From Prolixibacteraceae bacterium (lineage in GTDB: Bacteria; Bacteroidota; Bacteroidia; Bacteroidales; Prolixibacteraceae), in contig JAHEYS010000067.1 in assembly GCA_023251475.1 (NCBI GenBank), positions 1 to 33,105 on the forward strand: a stretch of DNA of 33,105 nt. Reading direction: 5' to 3'. The notes beneath the pieces are model-generated. The model was not told the DNA's origin and did not search any database. It worked only from the letters and a program-made list of their open reading frames with translations. Below, piece by piece: positions 9,883 to 18,569 of the stretch. Position numbers and translations under genes: made by a program. Numbering within the stretch: position 1 is the stretch's first letter; each line of letters starts with the position of its first letter.

Positions 9883-10908
9883 TTGAAAGACCTGTCAATC
9901 ATAACTATAAATTATCGAAGTTGGGACAAACTGTCCCGATGCCTTGATTCTTTAGTTGCAATTTCAGCCTCTTATTTCTCCTTTGAGGTTATTGTGGTTG
10001 ATAATTGTTCACAGGATGGAAAACTTACTGAATTCAGGCAAAAATATCCTCAATTCACCTTTCTGTTAAATAAGGGGAACTACGGTTTTGCAAACGGAAA
10101 TAACCTTGGTGCTGCAAATGCCAGTGGGAAATACCTGCTTTTTCTGAATCCTGATACTATTGTCTCAGAGAAAGCATTGCTGGCAATGCTCGATCAGGCA
10201 AAAGTAAGCAGGGCGAACTCAATCATTTCATGCCGGCAAATAAGGGAAAACAGCAGTGAAGATAAACCATACGGGTTATTTCCATCCCCGATATCCCTTA
10301 CAGGATGGACAAGAGCATTGGCAAAACTCCTGAATATTCTTACCATACCGGTTCAGAATGAAAGATTTATCCTTCCTGACTGGGTATCCGGATCTGTTAT
10401 GATGATGAGCAAAACAAGCTTTAATGCCATTGGAAAATGGAACGAAAGATTCTGGATGTACTACGAGGATGTCGATTTTTGTAAAAGAGCATTCGATTTG
10501 GGTGGAGTCGTGTTTATGCTTAAAAATATTGTTGTAACACATAGGCATGGCGGCTCTTCACGTTTTGACTCAGAGACAACAGCTTTGACCAAAACTGAGG
10601 TAAATATTTCGCGGCATGAATATATTTCATTGCATGAGAATGGAATTAAAGAGGTGCTTATTCACACATTTTTAATCCTGAATAACCTTATATTTGGATT
10701 TATTACAGCCGTTCCTGGTTTGTTCCTGTTTTTCAATAAACAATTATTTACTGCCACAAGGGGCTATTACAAGTTATTGAATTACTATTTTAATGCATTT
10801 CTGCACGATACCTGGATTAGTCCACGCTCGGTTATGCATCCCGAATCGTATCAGCTTTCAAATAATTTGAATAAAAAACTGGTGACAATAGGTGATAAAA
10901 ATCCTTAA
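9883..10908 (+). CDS. Glycosyltransferase family 2
   Basis: SIITINYRSWDKLSRCLDSL...VIVVDNCSQDG...NKGNYGFANGNNLG...LFLNPDT; TTG start. Confidence 0.9.
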   Translation: MKDLSIITINYRSWDKLSRCLDSLVAISASYFSFEVIVVDNCSQDGKLTEFRQKYPQFTFLLNKGNYGFANGNNLGAANASGKYLLFLNPDTIVSEKALLAMLDQAKVSRANSIISCRQIRENSSEDKPYGLFPSPISLTGWTRALAKLLNILTIPVQNERFILPDWVSGSVMMMSKTSFNAIGKWNERFWMYYEDVDFCKRAFDLGGVVFMLKNIVVTHRHGGSSRFDSETTALTKTEVNISRHEYISLHENGIKEVLIHTFLILNNLIFGFITAVPGLFLFFNKQLFTATRGYYKLLNYYFNAFLHDTWISPRSVMHPESYQLSNNLNKKLVTIGDKNP

Positions 10909-11045
10909 GTATATGGTTGTAAATTAGTAACAGTTGGATTCAATCTAATAACCGGCTTCTGAACTTCGGGACATCAAATCAGAAACCTGCATTAAAAAGT
11001 GGAAACCATTTTGTAGTTTCGCACTAAATTTAAGCAATTGAAACT

Positions 11046-11531
11046 TTGACCAGGGAAGAATTTAAAAATATATTTGATACCCATTTTGCCGGAGTTCGTA
11101 ATTATATATATTATCGGTCGGGCGATCAGGAGTTGGCGACCGATGTGGCGCAGGAGGCTTTTATCACTTTGTGGGAAAAGAAGTCCGGATTTGCAAATGG
11201 AAATATAAAGGGACTTCTCTTTAAAATAGCAGGTGATCTTTTAATCACCCAGTTGCGAAAGCGCAATGTGGCAATGAGATACAAGGCAAAAGCTGTTGAT
11301 GAGCAGTTTAATGAGAGTCCGGAAGATTTGATGGCGTACAAGGAGATGTTGCGGAACTATGAGCGAGCGCTTGAGAACCTGCCGGAAAAACAGAGAACGG
11401 TTTTTCTCCTGAGTCGGATGGAAGGTTTAAAGTACTTTGAGATCGCTGATAATTTGGGCGTTAGTGTTAAGGCGGTCGAAAAAAGGATGAAAAACGCCCT
11501 GGAATATTTAAGAAAATCGATAGGAAATTGA
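11046..11531 (+). CDS. ECF-type RNA polymerase sigma-70 factor
   Basis: Sigma region 2 (YIYYRSGDQELATDVAQEAFITLW) and region 4 (LPEKQRTVFLLSRMEGLKYFEIADNLGVSVKAVEKRM). Confidence 0.93.
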   Translation: MTREEFKNIFDTHFAGVRNYIYYRSGDQELATDVAQEAFITLWEKKSGFANGNIKGLLFKIAGDLLITQLRKRNVAMRYKAKAVDEQFNESPEDLMAYKEMLRNYERALENLPEKQRTVFLLSRMEGLKYFEIADNLGVSVKAVEKRMKNALEYLRKSIGN

Positions 11532-12388
11532 TGAAGAGCGGGAAAAAACATATGAAGTTAAACACAAGCGAAATGGTTGACCATTTCCCGGAGATCGTGT
11601 ACCAGTATACGGTTTCTAAGGATGAAGTATGGGAAGACCTTGAAAGCAGGACGAAAGAACCGGAGCACAGTGTCCGGATAATCTCCTTTACCCCGCTTTA
11701 CAGAATAGCTGTGGCTGCTTCATTGTTATTGATACTGGGGATGACCGGTTTTTTCAGGTTTTACACAAAAAATGTTTATGCTCCGGCCGGTCAACGGATT
11801 ACTTTTTACCTGCCCGACAGTTCATTTATCAACCTGAATGCTCAGTCATTGGTCAGTTTTCACCCCTACTGGTTCCGTTTTTCAAGAACAGTTAAACTTG
11901 ATGGCGAAGCTTTCTTTGGAGTGGTGAAGGGAAATACTTTCCAGGTAGAATCGGAGCTGGGAGAGACAACAGTTCTGGGAACAACCTTCAACATTTATTC
12001 CCGGGATAAAGAGTACAGCGTAACCTGCATTACCGGGAAAGTAAGGGTCATATCCATGAGAAAAACCCAAAAAGTTCTGTTGCATCCCAATGAACAGGCC
12101 TTTATAAATAACGATGGTTTATTAAGTTTTGTTAAAAAGGTAAATCCTGAAACGGCGCTTGGATGGCGAAACAATATGTTTGTCTTCACCGGTTCATCAA
12201 TCGTTGGAGTTTTAAAGGAAATTGAACGTAATTATAATATTAAAATCCAGTTTCAGGCCGATCCAGGTCTGACTTACACAGGAAATTTTTCCAGATCATT
12301 ATCAGGAAAAGAGGTTCTCGATTTGGTTTGTACCTCATTAGGGATTAAATTTGAGGCCAAATCAGATAATGAATTTCTGGTTAGATAA
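11531..12388 (+). CDS. FecR-family anti-sigma factor
   Basis: FecR-type core (LPDSSFINLNAQSLVSFHPYW...VKLDGEAFFGV...TTVLGTTFNIYS) after one TM; its start overlaps the sigma-factor stop. Confidence 0.9.
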   Translation: MKSGKKHMKLNTSEMVDHFPEIVYQYTVSKDEVWEDLESRTKEPEHSVRIISFTPLYRIAVAASLLLILGMTGFFRFYTKNVYAPAGQRITFYLPDSSFINLNAQSLVSFHPYWFRFSRTVKLDGEAFFGVVKGNTFQVESELGETTVLGTTFNIYSRDKEYSVTCITGKVRVISMRKTQKVLLHPNEQAFINNDGLLSFVKKVNPETALGWRNNMFVFTGSSIVGVLKEIERNYNIKIQFQADPGLTYTGNFSRSLSGKEVLDLVCTSLGIKFEAKSDNEFLVR

Positions 12389-12400
12389 TTCCTTTGGCGC

Positions 12401-14908
12401 GTGAGGCAACGATCTATATTTCTGATATTATATTTTCTACTTAATGGGATATCCTGCTTCTCTCAAGAGATTGATATCCATGTTCATGACGTTCCATTGA
12501 ATCAGATTCTCATTGGTCTGCGTGATACCTACAAACTGGAATTCTCCTTTAATGATCAATTACTCTCGAAGTACAACCTTTCCATTAACCAAATATGGGG
12601 CTCACCTGAAGATGCAATCCGATCAATAATAAAGGATCTGCCGCTGACTTACTCGAAACAGGGAAATATTTTTTTAATTCTTCCGAAAACTAACCAGGCT
12701 GCACAAGAAAAATATTTTCTATTTGGACAGGTTACTGAAGCAAAATCAAACGAACCACTTCCATTTTCCCAACTTTATGTGGATAACCGGATAATTGTTT
12801 CTGATCAGTATGGTAATTTTTCTTACCAAAGTACCGGTGATAGTCTTTTCCGAATTAAAGTGTCACATTTGGGATATTACATCCTCGATACAGTGGTGGT
12901 AGCCGATATCAATCATCATCTCAGTCTAATTCCTTCAGTGATTGGACTTCGTGAAATTGTTATTAAGGATAGATTCATCGACAAGTCAACCCATATCGGC
13001 AACAAGGCAGGAATCATCAAGGTTAACCAACAGATTGCAAAATATCTCCCGGGAAGCGGCGATAATTCCGTGTTTACCTTACTCAGGCTTATGCCCGGAA
13101 TTCTCGCTTCGAGTGAACAATCAAATGGTTTGATTATTTGGGGCTCCTACGAAGGTCATAGTCAGGTCTTGTTCGATGGATTCACCATATGGGGCCTTAA
13201 AAGTTTCAATGATGATATCGATGCCGTAAATCCTTTAATTACAAAAGAGATTGAAGTTCTTAAAGGTGGTTACGATGCCACCTATGGAGGGAGAGTAGGG
13301 GGAATTGTCAATATTTCAGGAAAAACAGGAAGCATGAAAAAACCATCTTTCAGTCTGAATATCAATAATGTAACAATAAATGGGATGGCTGAAGTACCAT
13401 TATGGAAAAACAGCTCCATTATTATGTCCTTCCGTCAAACTTATTACAATTTGTACAAAGGGAAAGATATTTATCCGGCTAACAACGAAAATGAAATAGT
13501 TCAGCCCGATAAAACAAAAATCGATTATACCATACTACCCGATTATTATTATCGCGATGCGAATATACGGTATACGACACGGAATAATAAAGGCGAACTT
13601 TTTTATCTGAGTTTTCTGGGTGGGCAGGATCGTTTTAGGTATTCCATCAATCCGTTTATCGATATCAACGGACTTTTTAAAATCAATGCTGAAAATAATT
13701 ATCAATATGGGGCATCCGCGTTTTATGGCCGTACCTGGAAAAATGGAAATATAACCAATTTTACATCTTCCTGGTCGTCACTCGAAACAGGCGTATCAAA
13801 TATCCAGAGTATCCAGCGGAAATTAAATGTATTTGAACAAATAAGCAATGATCAAACATATAATAAAATAGCTGAATATTCAGGACGTATGGACAATTAT
13901 ATCAAGCTGTCACAATCACATATGCTTGAATCAGGAATAGGATTTGCCCGCAACAGGGTTGGATTAAAGGCAGACTCATCCGGGTATAATCAGACGAATC
14001 TCCAGTCCAGGGCATCCAGGGTTGATGGATTTTTACAGGACCATATCAATTTGCCGGGAGAGGTGGAGATCAAGTTAGGGGTACACGCCGATTTCCCTTC
14101 CCACCTCGGAAAAATCTATTTGCAGCCACGGGTTTCAGCAAGTATCAAAATAACTGACCATGTTAAGTTTAACACAGCCTGGGGGATTTATAATCAGTTC
14201 ATTTCCAAAAGTTCAGTGGTTGACAATCAGGGGAATTATCGTTACATCTGGACTTCCTGCGATAATCAACAAATTCCGGTGCTGCAGTCGGTTCATTGGG
14301 TTGCCGGAGGTGCATACCACTATAATAGTATCACCTTTAGTGTTGAAGGCTACTACAAAAACACGGATGGATTAACGCGTTTCATCAACAAAGATCAGAA
14401 ATACAAGGATCTGATATATAGTGGTACGGGCAAAAGTTACGGTCTTGATTTTTTCTTCAGGAAAGATTTCAGGGGACATTCAGCCTGGATATCCTATACT
14501 TTGAGCAAGACAGAAGAAAAATTTAATTATTTTGCAAAAGATGAGTTCCAGCCGGCGCCTCAGGATCAGCGGAATGAACTTAAACTTGCCCTTTTATTTA
14601 ACATTAAACCATTTTACCTTTCCGGCAATTATGTATTTGGTTCGGGTTTTCCGCTGAATAAAGGTACGACCCTTAATCCTGAGTTTATCAATCCCGATTA
14701 CAACCGGATTGATGTTGCTGTAAACTACCGGTTTAATGTTGGGAAGGTGTCAGGCGAGACAGGTTTATCGCTTTTAAATCTTTTTAATTCAAAAAATGTC
14801 AGGTATTCCAATTTTGAAAAAGTTCCTGTTGACCAGTCCAATACATTGAATATTTATTCCCAGGCTGTCCCCTTCTCCCCGCGTCTCTCCTTAAGATTAT
14901 ATTACTGA
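12401..14908 (+). CDS. TonB-dependent outer-membrane receptor with STN and carboxypeptidase-regulatory-like N-terminal domains
   Basis: Signal peptide, STN-like region, plug (EIEVLKGGYDATYGGRVGGIVNI), C-terminal beta-barrel ending in an aromatic residue. Confidence 0.9.
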   Translation: MRQRSIFLILYFLLNGISCFSQEIDIHVHDVPLNQILIGLRDTYKLEFSFNDQLLSKYNLSINQIWGSPEDAIRSIIKDLPLTYSKQGNIFLILPKTNQAAQEKYFLFGQVTEAKSNEPLPFSQLYVDNRIIVSDQYGNFSYQSTGDSLFRIKVSHLGYYILDTVVVADINHHLSLIPSVIGLREIVIKDRFIDKSTHIGNKAGIIKVNQQIAKYLPGSGDNSVFTLLRLMPGILASSEQSNGLIIWGSYEGHSQVLFDGFTIWGLKSFNDDIDAVNPLITKEIEVLKGGYDATYGGRVGGIVNISGKTGSMKKPSFSLNINNVTINGMAEVPLWKNSSIIMSFRQTYYNLYKGKDIYPANNENEIVQPDKTKIDYTILPDYYYRDANIRYTTRNNKGELFYLSFLGGQDRFRYSINPFIDINGLFKINAENNYQYGASAFYGRTWKNGNITNFTSSWSSLETGVSNIQSIQRKLNVFEQISNDQTYNKIAEYSGRMDNYIKLSQSHMLESGIGFARNRVGLKADSSGYNQTNLQSRASRVDGFLQDHINLPGEVEIKLGVHADFPSHLGKIYLQPRVSASIKITDHVKFNTAWGIYNQFISKSSVVDNQGNYRYIWTSCDNQQIPVLQSVHWVAGGAYHYNSITFSVEGYYKNTDGLTRFINKDQKYKDLIYSGTGKSYGLDFFFRKDFRGHSAWISYTLSKTEEKFNYFAKDEFQPAPQDQRNELKLALLFNIKPFYLSGNYVFGSGFPLNKGTTLNPEFINPDYNRIDVAVNYRFNVGKVSGETGLSLLNLFNSKNVRYSNFEKVPVDQSNTLNIYSQAVPFSPRLSLRLYY

Positions 14909-15300
14909 ATAATTTGAATCTCTTCCTTTTCAACTTCACCATTGCGGATGATGAAAGACTTAACATCCGGTAGTTCTGCTGCCAGCGAAACAATCACATA
15001 ACTGATCTCCGGATCATAAGCCAGGCGGATATCCTCCTGCGAAGGTCTCGCCGGTGTCGCGGGATGACTGTGGTAATTCGCCAGAAGAACCAGGCCTTCT
15101 TTCCGCGCCGTACGAACAACCTGGAACTGCTCGGCAGGATCAAAGGAGAAATGTTCCGGACTGTGATCAATATTCGTCATCGGAAAGTGTCTGGTCACTG
15201 TCCGCTCTGTTCCAGCCAGATAACCGCAAATCTCTTCCGGCAAACCGTTTTTAGCATGATCAAACATCTGATCAATAATTTGTTGAGAAATATTTATCAT
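14902..15300 (-). CDS. M67-family (JAMM/MPN+) metallopeptidase
   Basis: Start trimmed to MINISQQIIDQMFDHAKNG; JAMM motif E...NYHSHPATPARPSQED. Confidence 0.9.
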   Translation of the reverse strand: MINISQQIIDQMFDHAKNGLPEEICGYLAGTERTVTRHFPMTNIDHSPEHFSFDPAEQFQVVRTARKEGLVLLANYHSHPATPARPSQEDIRLAYDPEISYVIVSLAAELPDVKSFIIRNGEVEKEEIQIIQ

Positions 15301-15310
15301 GTTTCGGGTA

Positions 15311-15535
15311 TTATTTTTCAATAAGAACTTTGTGTACCTGCCCCCCCACATGTGACACTTCCAGAACTTTATAACCTTGTTCCCGGGCACTACGCGGTAT
15401 GTTTTGAAGTGGTTCTCCTTCAGTGAGCAACACTTCGAGAATATCGCCCGATTGCAGTTTAGATAACTGAATTTTTGTTTTGACAAAAGTCATCGGGCAA
15501 TGTTCCCGGGTAATATCTAGCTTGACGGTGGACAT
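15311..15535 (-). CDS. TusA-family sulfurtransferase
   Basis: LDITREHCPMTFVKTKIQLSKLQSGDILEVLLTEGEPLQNIPRSAREQGYKV: TusA-type active-site CPxx and fold pattern. Confidence 0.88.
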   Translation of the reverse strand: MSTVKLDITREHCPMTFVKTKIQLSKLQSGDILEVLLTEGEPLQNIPRSAREQGYKVLEVSHVGGQVHKVLIEK

Positions 15536-15613
15536 ATAATAAATTATTAGCTTTAATAAATGTGACTTGATGCAGATTTGGGTTAACCGATAAATGCAAA
15601 CAAAATGTAATGT

Positions 15614-16126
15614 TTAAATAAACAGCGTTCTGCCACCTTCAGAGATATCGAGGAATGTGGTTACCCCCAACACCTCTTTCACTTCATGGATAAAGTCACT
15701 CTTTTGGAGACCAAGGATGTGCATCGCCATTTCGCAGGCGTACATATTGACTTCCAAAGCTTTGGCTGCATCCACGAGCTCTTCAAGGGTAGCAACGTTC
15801 TTTTTACGCATCAGGTAACGGAATATCTTCGGACTGAGTCCCATAAAGTTCAGGCGACTCACCGGTGCACTACCCAATCCTCCCATAAAGAACCCAAACA
15901 GTTTAGGTAAGAACCCGGTTCCGACAAATGCCCTACCCTGCTTCTTCTTGATGGCATTGAGCCCCCAAAAAGTGAAGAATATATGCACTTCGTAACCAAC
16001 TGCCGCTGCACCTGTGGCCAGGGTAAAGGTGGCAACCAGCTTATCAAAATCACCGCTAAAACTGATGATTGACAGTTTTTTTGGGTCTTTCGGCTGATCT
16101 AAAGATCTAATATCTGAATTTTCCAT
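15614..16126 (-). CDS. DsrE/DsrF/DrsH-like (DsrE2-type) protein
   Basis: SIISFSGDFDKLVATFTLATGAAAVGYEVHIFFTFWGLNAI and VNMYACEMAMHILGL. Confidence 0.88.
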   Translation of the reverse strand: MENSDIRSLDQPKDPKKLSIISFSGDFDKLVATFTLATGAAAVGYEVHIFFTFWGLNAIKKKQGRAFVGTGFLPKLFGFFMGGLGSAPVSRLNFMGLSPKIFRYLMRKKNVATLEELVDAAKALEVNMYACEMAMHILGLQKSDFIHEVKEVLGVTTFLDISEGGRTLFI

Positions 16127-16129
16127 TTT

Positions 16130-16939
16130 TTAATGTTGGCTTTTAATTTCACATGTTGCCTGTTCGTAATCGACCAGCTCAGTAATGGTGGGGTGATCTC
16201 CGCAAACCTGGCACCTGTGATTGTGTTTCACTTTGATGGTGCGAAATTCCATGGTTTTTGCGTTGAAGGTCAGCAGTCTGTTTGTCAGCAAGTCCCCGAC
16301 ACCAGTGAGGTATTTTAAAACTTCAGTTGCCTGAATAGTCCCCAGCATTCCGGCAATGGCACCAAGTACACCAGCCTGCGAACAGGTGGGTACGGCATTT
16401 GGTGGCGGAGGTGCATGAAACACACACCTGTAACAAGCAGTTCCGGGAAGAATGGTCATTGTCTGACCGTCGAACCGCAGGATACCCCCGTGCGAAAATG
16501 GTTTCCCCGCTTTAATGCAGGCATCATTAATCAGAAATTTTACAGGAAAATTGTCGGTTCCGTCTACGATAAAATCATAATCTTTAATGATCTCCAACGC
16601 ATTTGCGGTCGTTAACAAATCATAATAAGTAATCACCTTAACATCGGGGTTCAGCTGATTGATCTTCTCTTTTGCAGAAAGGACTTTAGCCTTGTTTACA
16701 TCAGGGGTGAAATGAATAACCTGACGTTGCAGGTTGGAGAGATCGACAACGTCGCCATCGATGATCCCAATGGTCCCTACGCCTGCAGCTGCAAGGTAAA
16801 GCGCAACTGGTGCACCTAATCCCCCTGCGCCAACAATTAGCACTTTTCCGTTACTTATTTTTTCCTGCCCCTCCACTCCCACATCCTGTAAAAGAATGTG
16901 CCGGCTATATCGGTGTATCTGATCTTCTGTGAAATCCAT
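16130..16939 (-). CDS. ThiF/MoeB/HesA-family adenylyltransferase
   Basis: RYSRHILLQDVGVEGQEKISNGKVLIVGAGGLGAPVALYLAAAGVG; Cys pairs CYRC and CQVC. Confidence 0.93.
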   Translation of the reverse strand: MDFTEDQIHRYSRHILLQDVGVEGQEKISNGKVLIVGAGGLGAPVALYLAAAGVGTIGIIDGDVVDLSNLQRQVIHFTPDVNKAKVLSAKEKINQLNPDVKVITYYDLLTTANALEIIKDYDFIVDGTDNFPVKFLINDACIKAGKPFSHGGILRFDGQTMTILPGTACYRCVFHAPPPPNAVPTCSQAGVLGAIAGMLGTIQATEVLKYLTGVGDLLTNRLLTFNAKTMEFRTIKVKHNHRCQVCGDHPTITELVDYEQATCEIKSQH

Positions 16940-16945
16940 AATTTA

Positions 16946-18187
16946 TTATCCTTTATTTAAAGCCTGGAACAGGTCATCTTTCAGATCTTCAATATCTTCA
17001 ATACCAAGTGACAGACGGAGGGTTACCTCTTTCACATCAAGGCTGATACGGGTTTCCGGATCAAAATCACAATAGATGGTTGATGCCGGATGAAGGATCA
17101 AAGTTTTGTTGTCGTAAACATTGGTTGCACGCCGGATCATCCCGAGGTTGTTCATAAAAGTGAAACATTCCTCCCGGGATGAGAAATCAAAGGTGAGCAT
17201 TGCTCCCGGAAAACTGCCAAACTGGAGTTTACTGATCTCATAAAATTTTGAACCTTCCTCACCGGGATAATTGACCGACTGAACCTGGGGCAAAGTCTCG
17301 AGATATTGAGCAATTTCACGGCAGTTCATTGCCGCCCTTTCAAACCTGAGCTGCAGCGTTTCGAGTCCAAGACTCTGCAGATAAGCTGCATATGGTGACA
17401 TGCAAGCCCCCAGGTTTCGGAAAATCTCCCGTCGTAATTTGTAATTAAAGGCAAAAGGTCCGAAACGTTTTGCAAGTGGCGCCAGTTTTTTCGATTTGCT
17501 CCAGTCAAAGGTGCCGTAATCAACAATAAGTCCGCCAATACTGGTTGCCCCACCTGATATACATTTGGTGCTTGATATCAGGTCGATATCAACGCCGAAC
17601 TCTCTTGCGGCAAAAACATTTGGCGGTGTAAGTGTTGAATCTGAAATCAGCGGAACATTATTTTCGTGTGCAATACGCGACAAACCGGCAAGATCAACCA
17701 CTTCCAGTTGCGGATTGGTAATGGTTTCGACAAAAACTGCTACTGTATTATGATCGATGTTTGCTTTAACCTCTTCACTGTTTGTCAGATCACAGAACCT
17801 GGTTTCAATACCAAGTTCCCGGATGGTTGATTCAAAAAAAACATAGGTGTTACCAAACAGATGTTTTGATGTAATAATATTGCTGCCTGATGAAGCGAGT
17901 ACAAAAATTGCATTGGATATCGCAGCCATTCCTGAACTAAGGGCGGTAACATTCAACGCTCCGGTAATTTGTTTGATACGGAGTTCGAAATTTTCAACAG
18001 TAGGATTGGAGATCCGGGAATAGGCATGGACAGGCAAACGTCCCTGAAAGGCAAGTTCCATTTGCTCAGCAGATTCAAAATCAAAGGCTGAATTGCTGTA
18101 AATTGGTTGATGCAGTGCCCTGTTGGCATCTCCCTTCGCAAATGGGGTATGAATAATTTTAGAAGTAAATCCTTTGGGCTTCAACAT
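16946..18187 (-). CDS. PLP-dependent O-acetylhomoserine sulfhydrylase-like enzyme (MetY type)
   Basis: Cys/Met-metabolism PLP enzyme motifs, e.g. ALSSGMAAISNAIF and the PLP-lysine region SSTKCISGG. Confidence 0.88.
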   Translation of the reverse strand: MLKPKGFTSKIIHTPFAKGDANRALHQPIYSNSAFDFESAEQMELAFQGRLPVHAYSRISNPTVENFELRIKQITGALNVTALSSGMAAISNAIFVLASSGSNIITSKHLFGNTYVFFESTIRELGIETRFCDLTNSEEVKANIDHNTVAVFVETITNPQLEVVDLAGLSRIAHENNVPLISDSTLTPPNVFAAREFGVDIDLISSTKCISGGATSIGGLIVDYGTFDWSKSKKLAPLAKRFGPFAFNYKLRREIFRNLGACMSPYAAYLQSLGLETLQLRFERAAMNCREIAQYLETLPQVQSVNYPGEEGSKFYEISKLQFGSFPGAMLTFDFSSREECFTFMNNLGMIRRATNVYDNKTLILHPASTIYCDFDPETRISLDVKEVTLRLSLGIEDIEDLKDDLFQALNKG

Positions 18188-18396
18188 CGCGAGCCTCCTC
18201 CCATAAAATAAAGAAAATCAACCTCATCGTTTGTATTGATGATTGTTGAATTAAAATCTTCACGATTCACAAATTCACCGTTAACCTGAATTGAAACCAT
18301 TTCGGGTTGTTCAACCTTATTCGCCCTGATTAAATCCATCAGTGAGATTGGAACCTCTACCTCCTGCGCTTTACCGTTTACCAATATGCTTCCCAT
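18181..18396 (-). CDS. ThiS/MoaD-like sulfur carrier protein with a tail after the glycines (..FMGGGSRC)
   Basis: Small ubiquitin-fold-like protein MGSILVNGKAQEVEV...VDFLYFMGGGSRC. Confidence 0.88.
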   Translation of the reverse strand: MGSILVNGKAQEVEVPISLMDLIRANKVEQPEMVSIQVNGEFVNREDFNSTIINTNDEVDFLYFMGGGSRC

Positions 18397-18460
18397 TGCG
18401 TGAAATATACTTTGTTTTTAATATCTGCGAAAATAATGTTAATTATAAAAATCACAAATC

Positions 18461-18495
18461 CCTTGTTTATGGCATTTTATATACCATAAACAAGG
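18461..18495. promoter_or_regulatory. Perfect 12-bp inverted repeat, 11-nt spacer (operator or hairpin terminator)
   Basis: CCTTGTTTATGG-cattttatata-CCATAAACAAGG between rimO and the sulfur-carrier operon. Confidence 0.75.
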
Positions 18496-18569
18496 TAGGT
18501 GAAAACTTTCATCATCTATTTGGAAAATCGAAATGTGTTTCAGGAAATAACCGGATCAAAATCGGCGAG

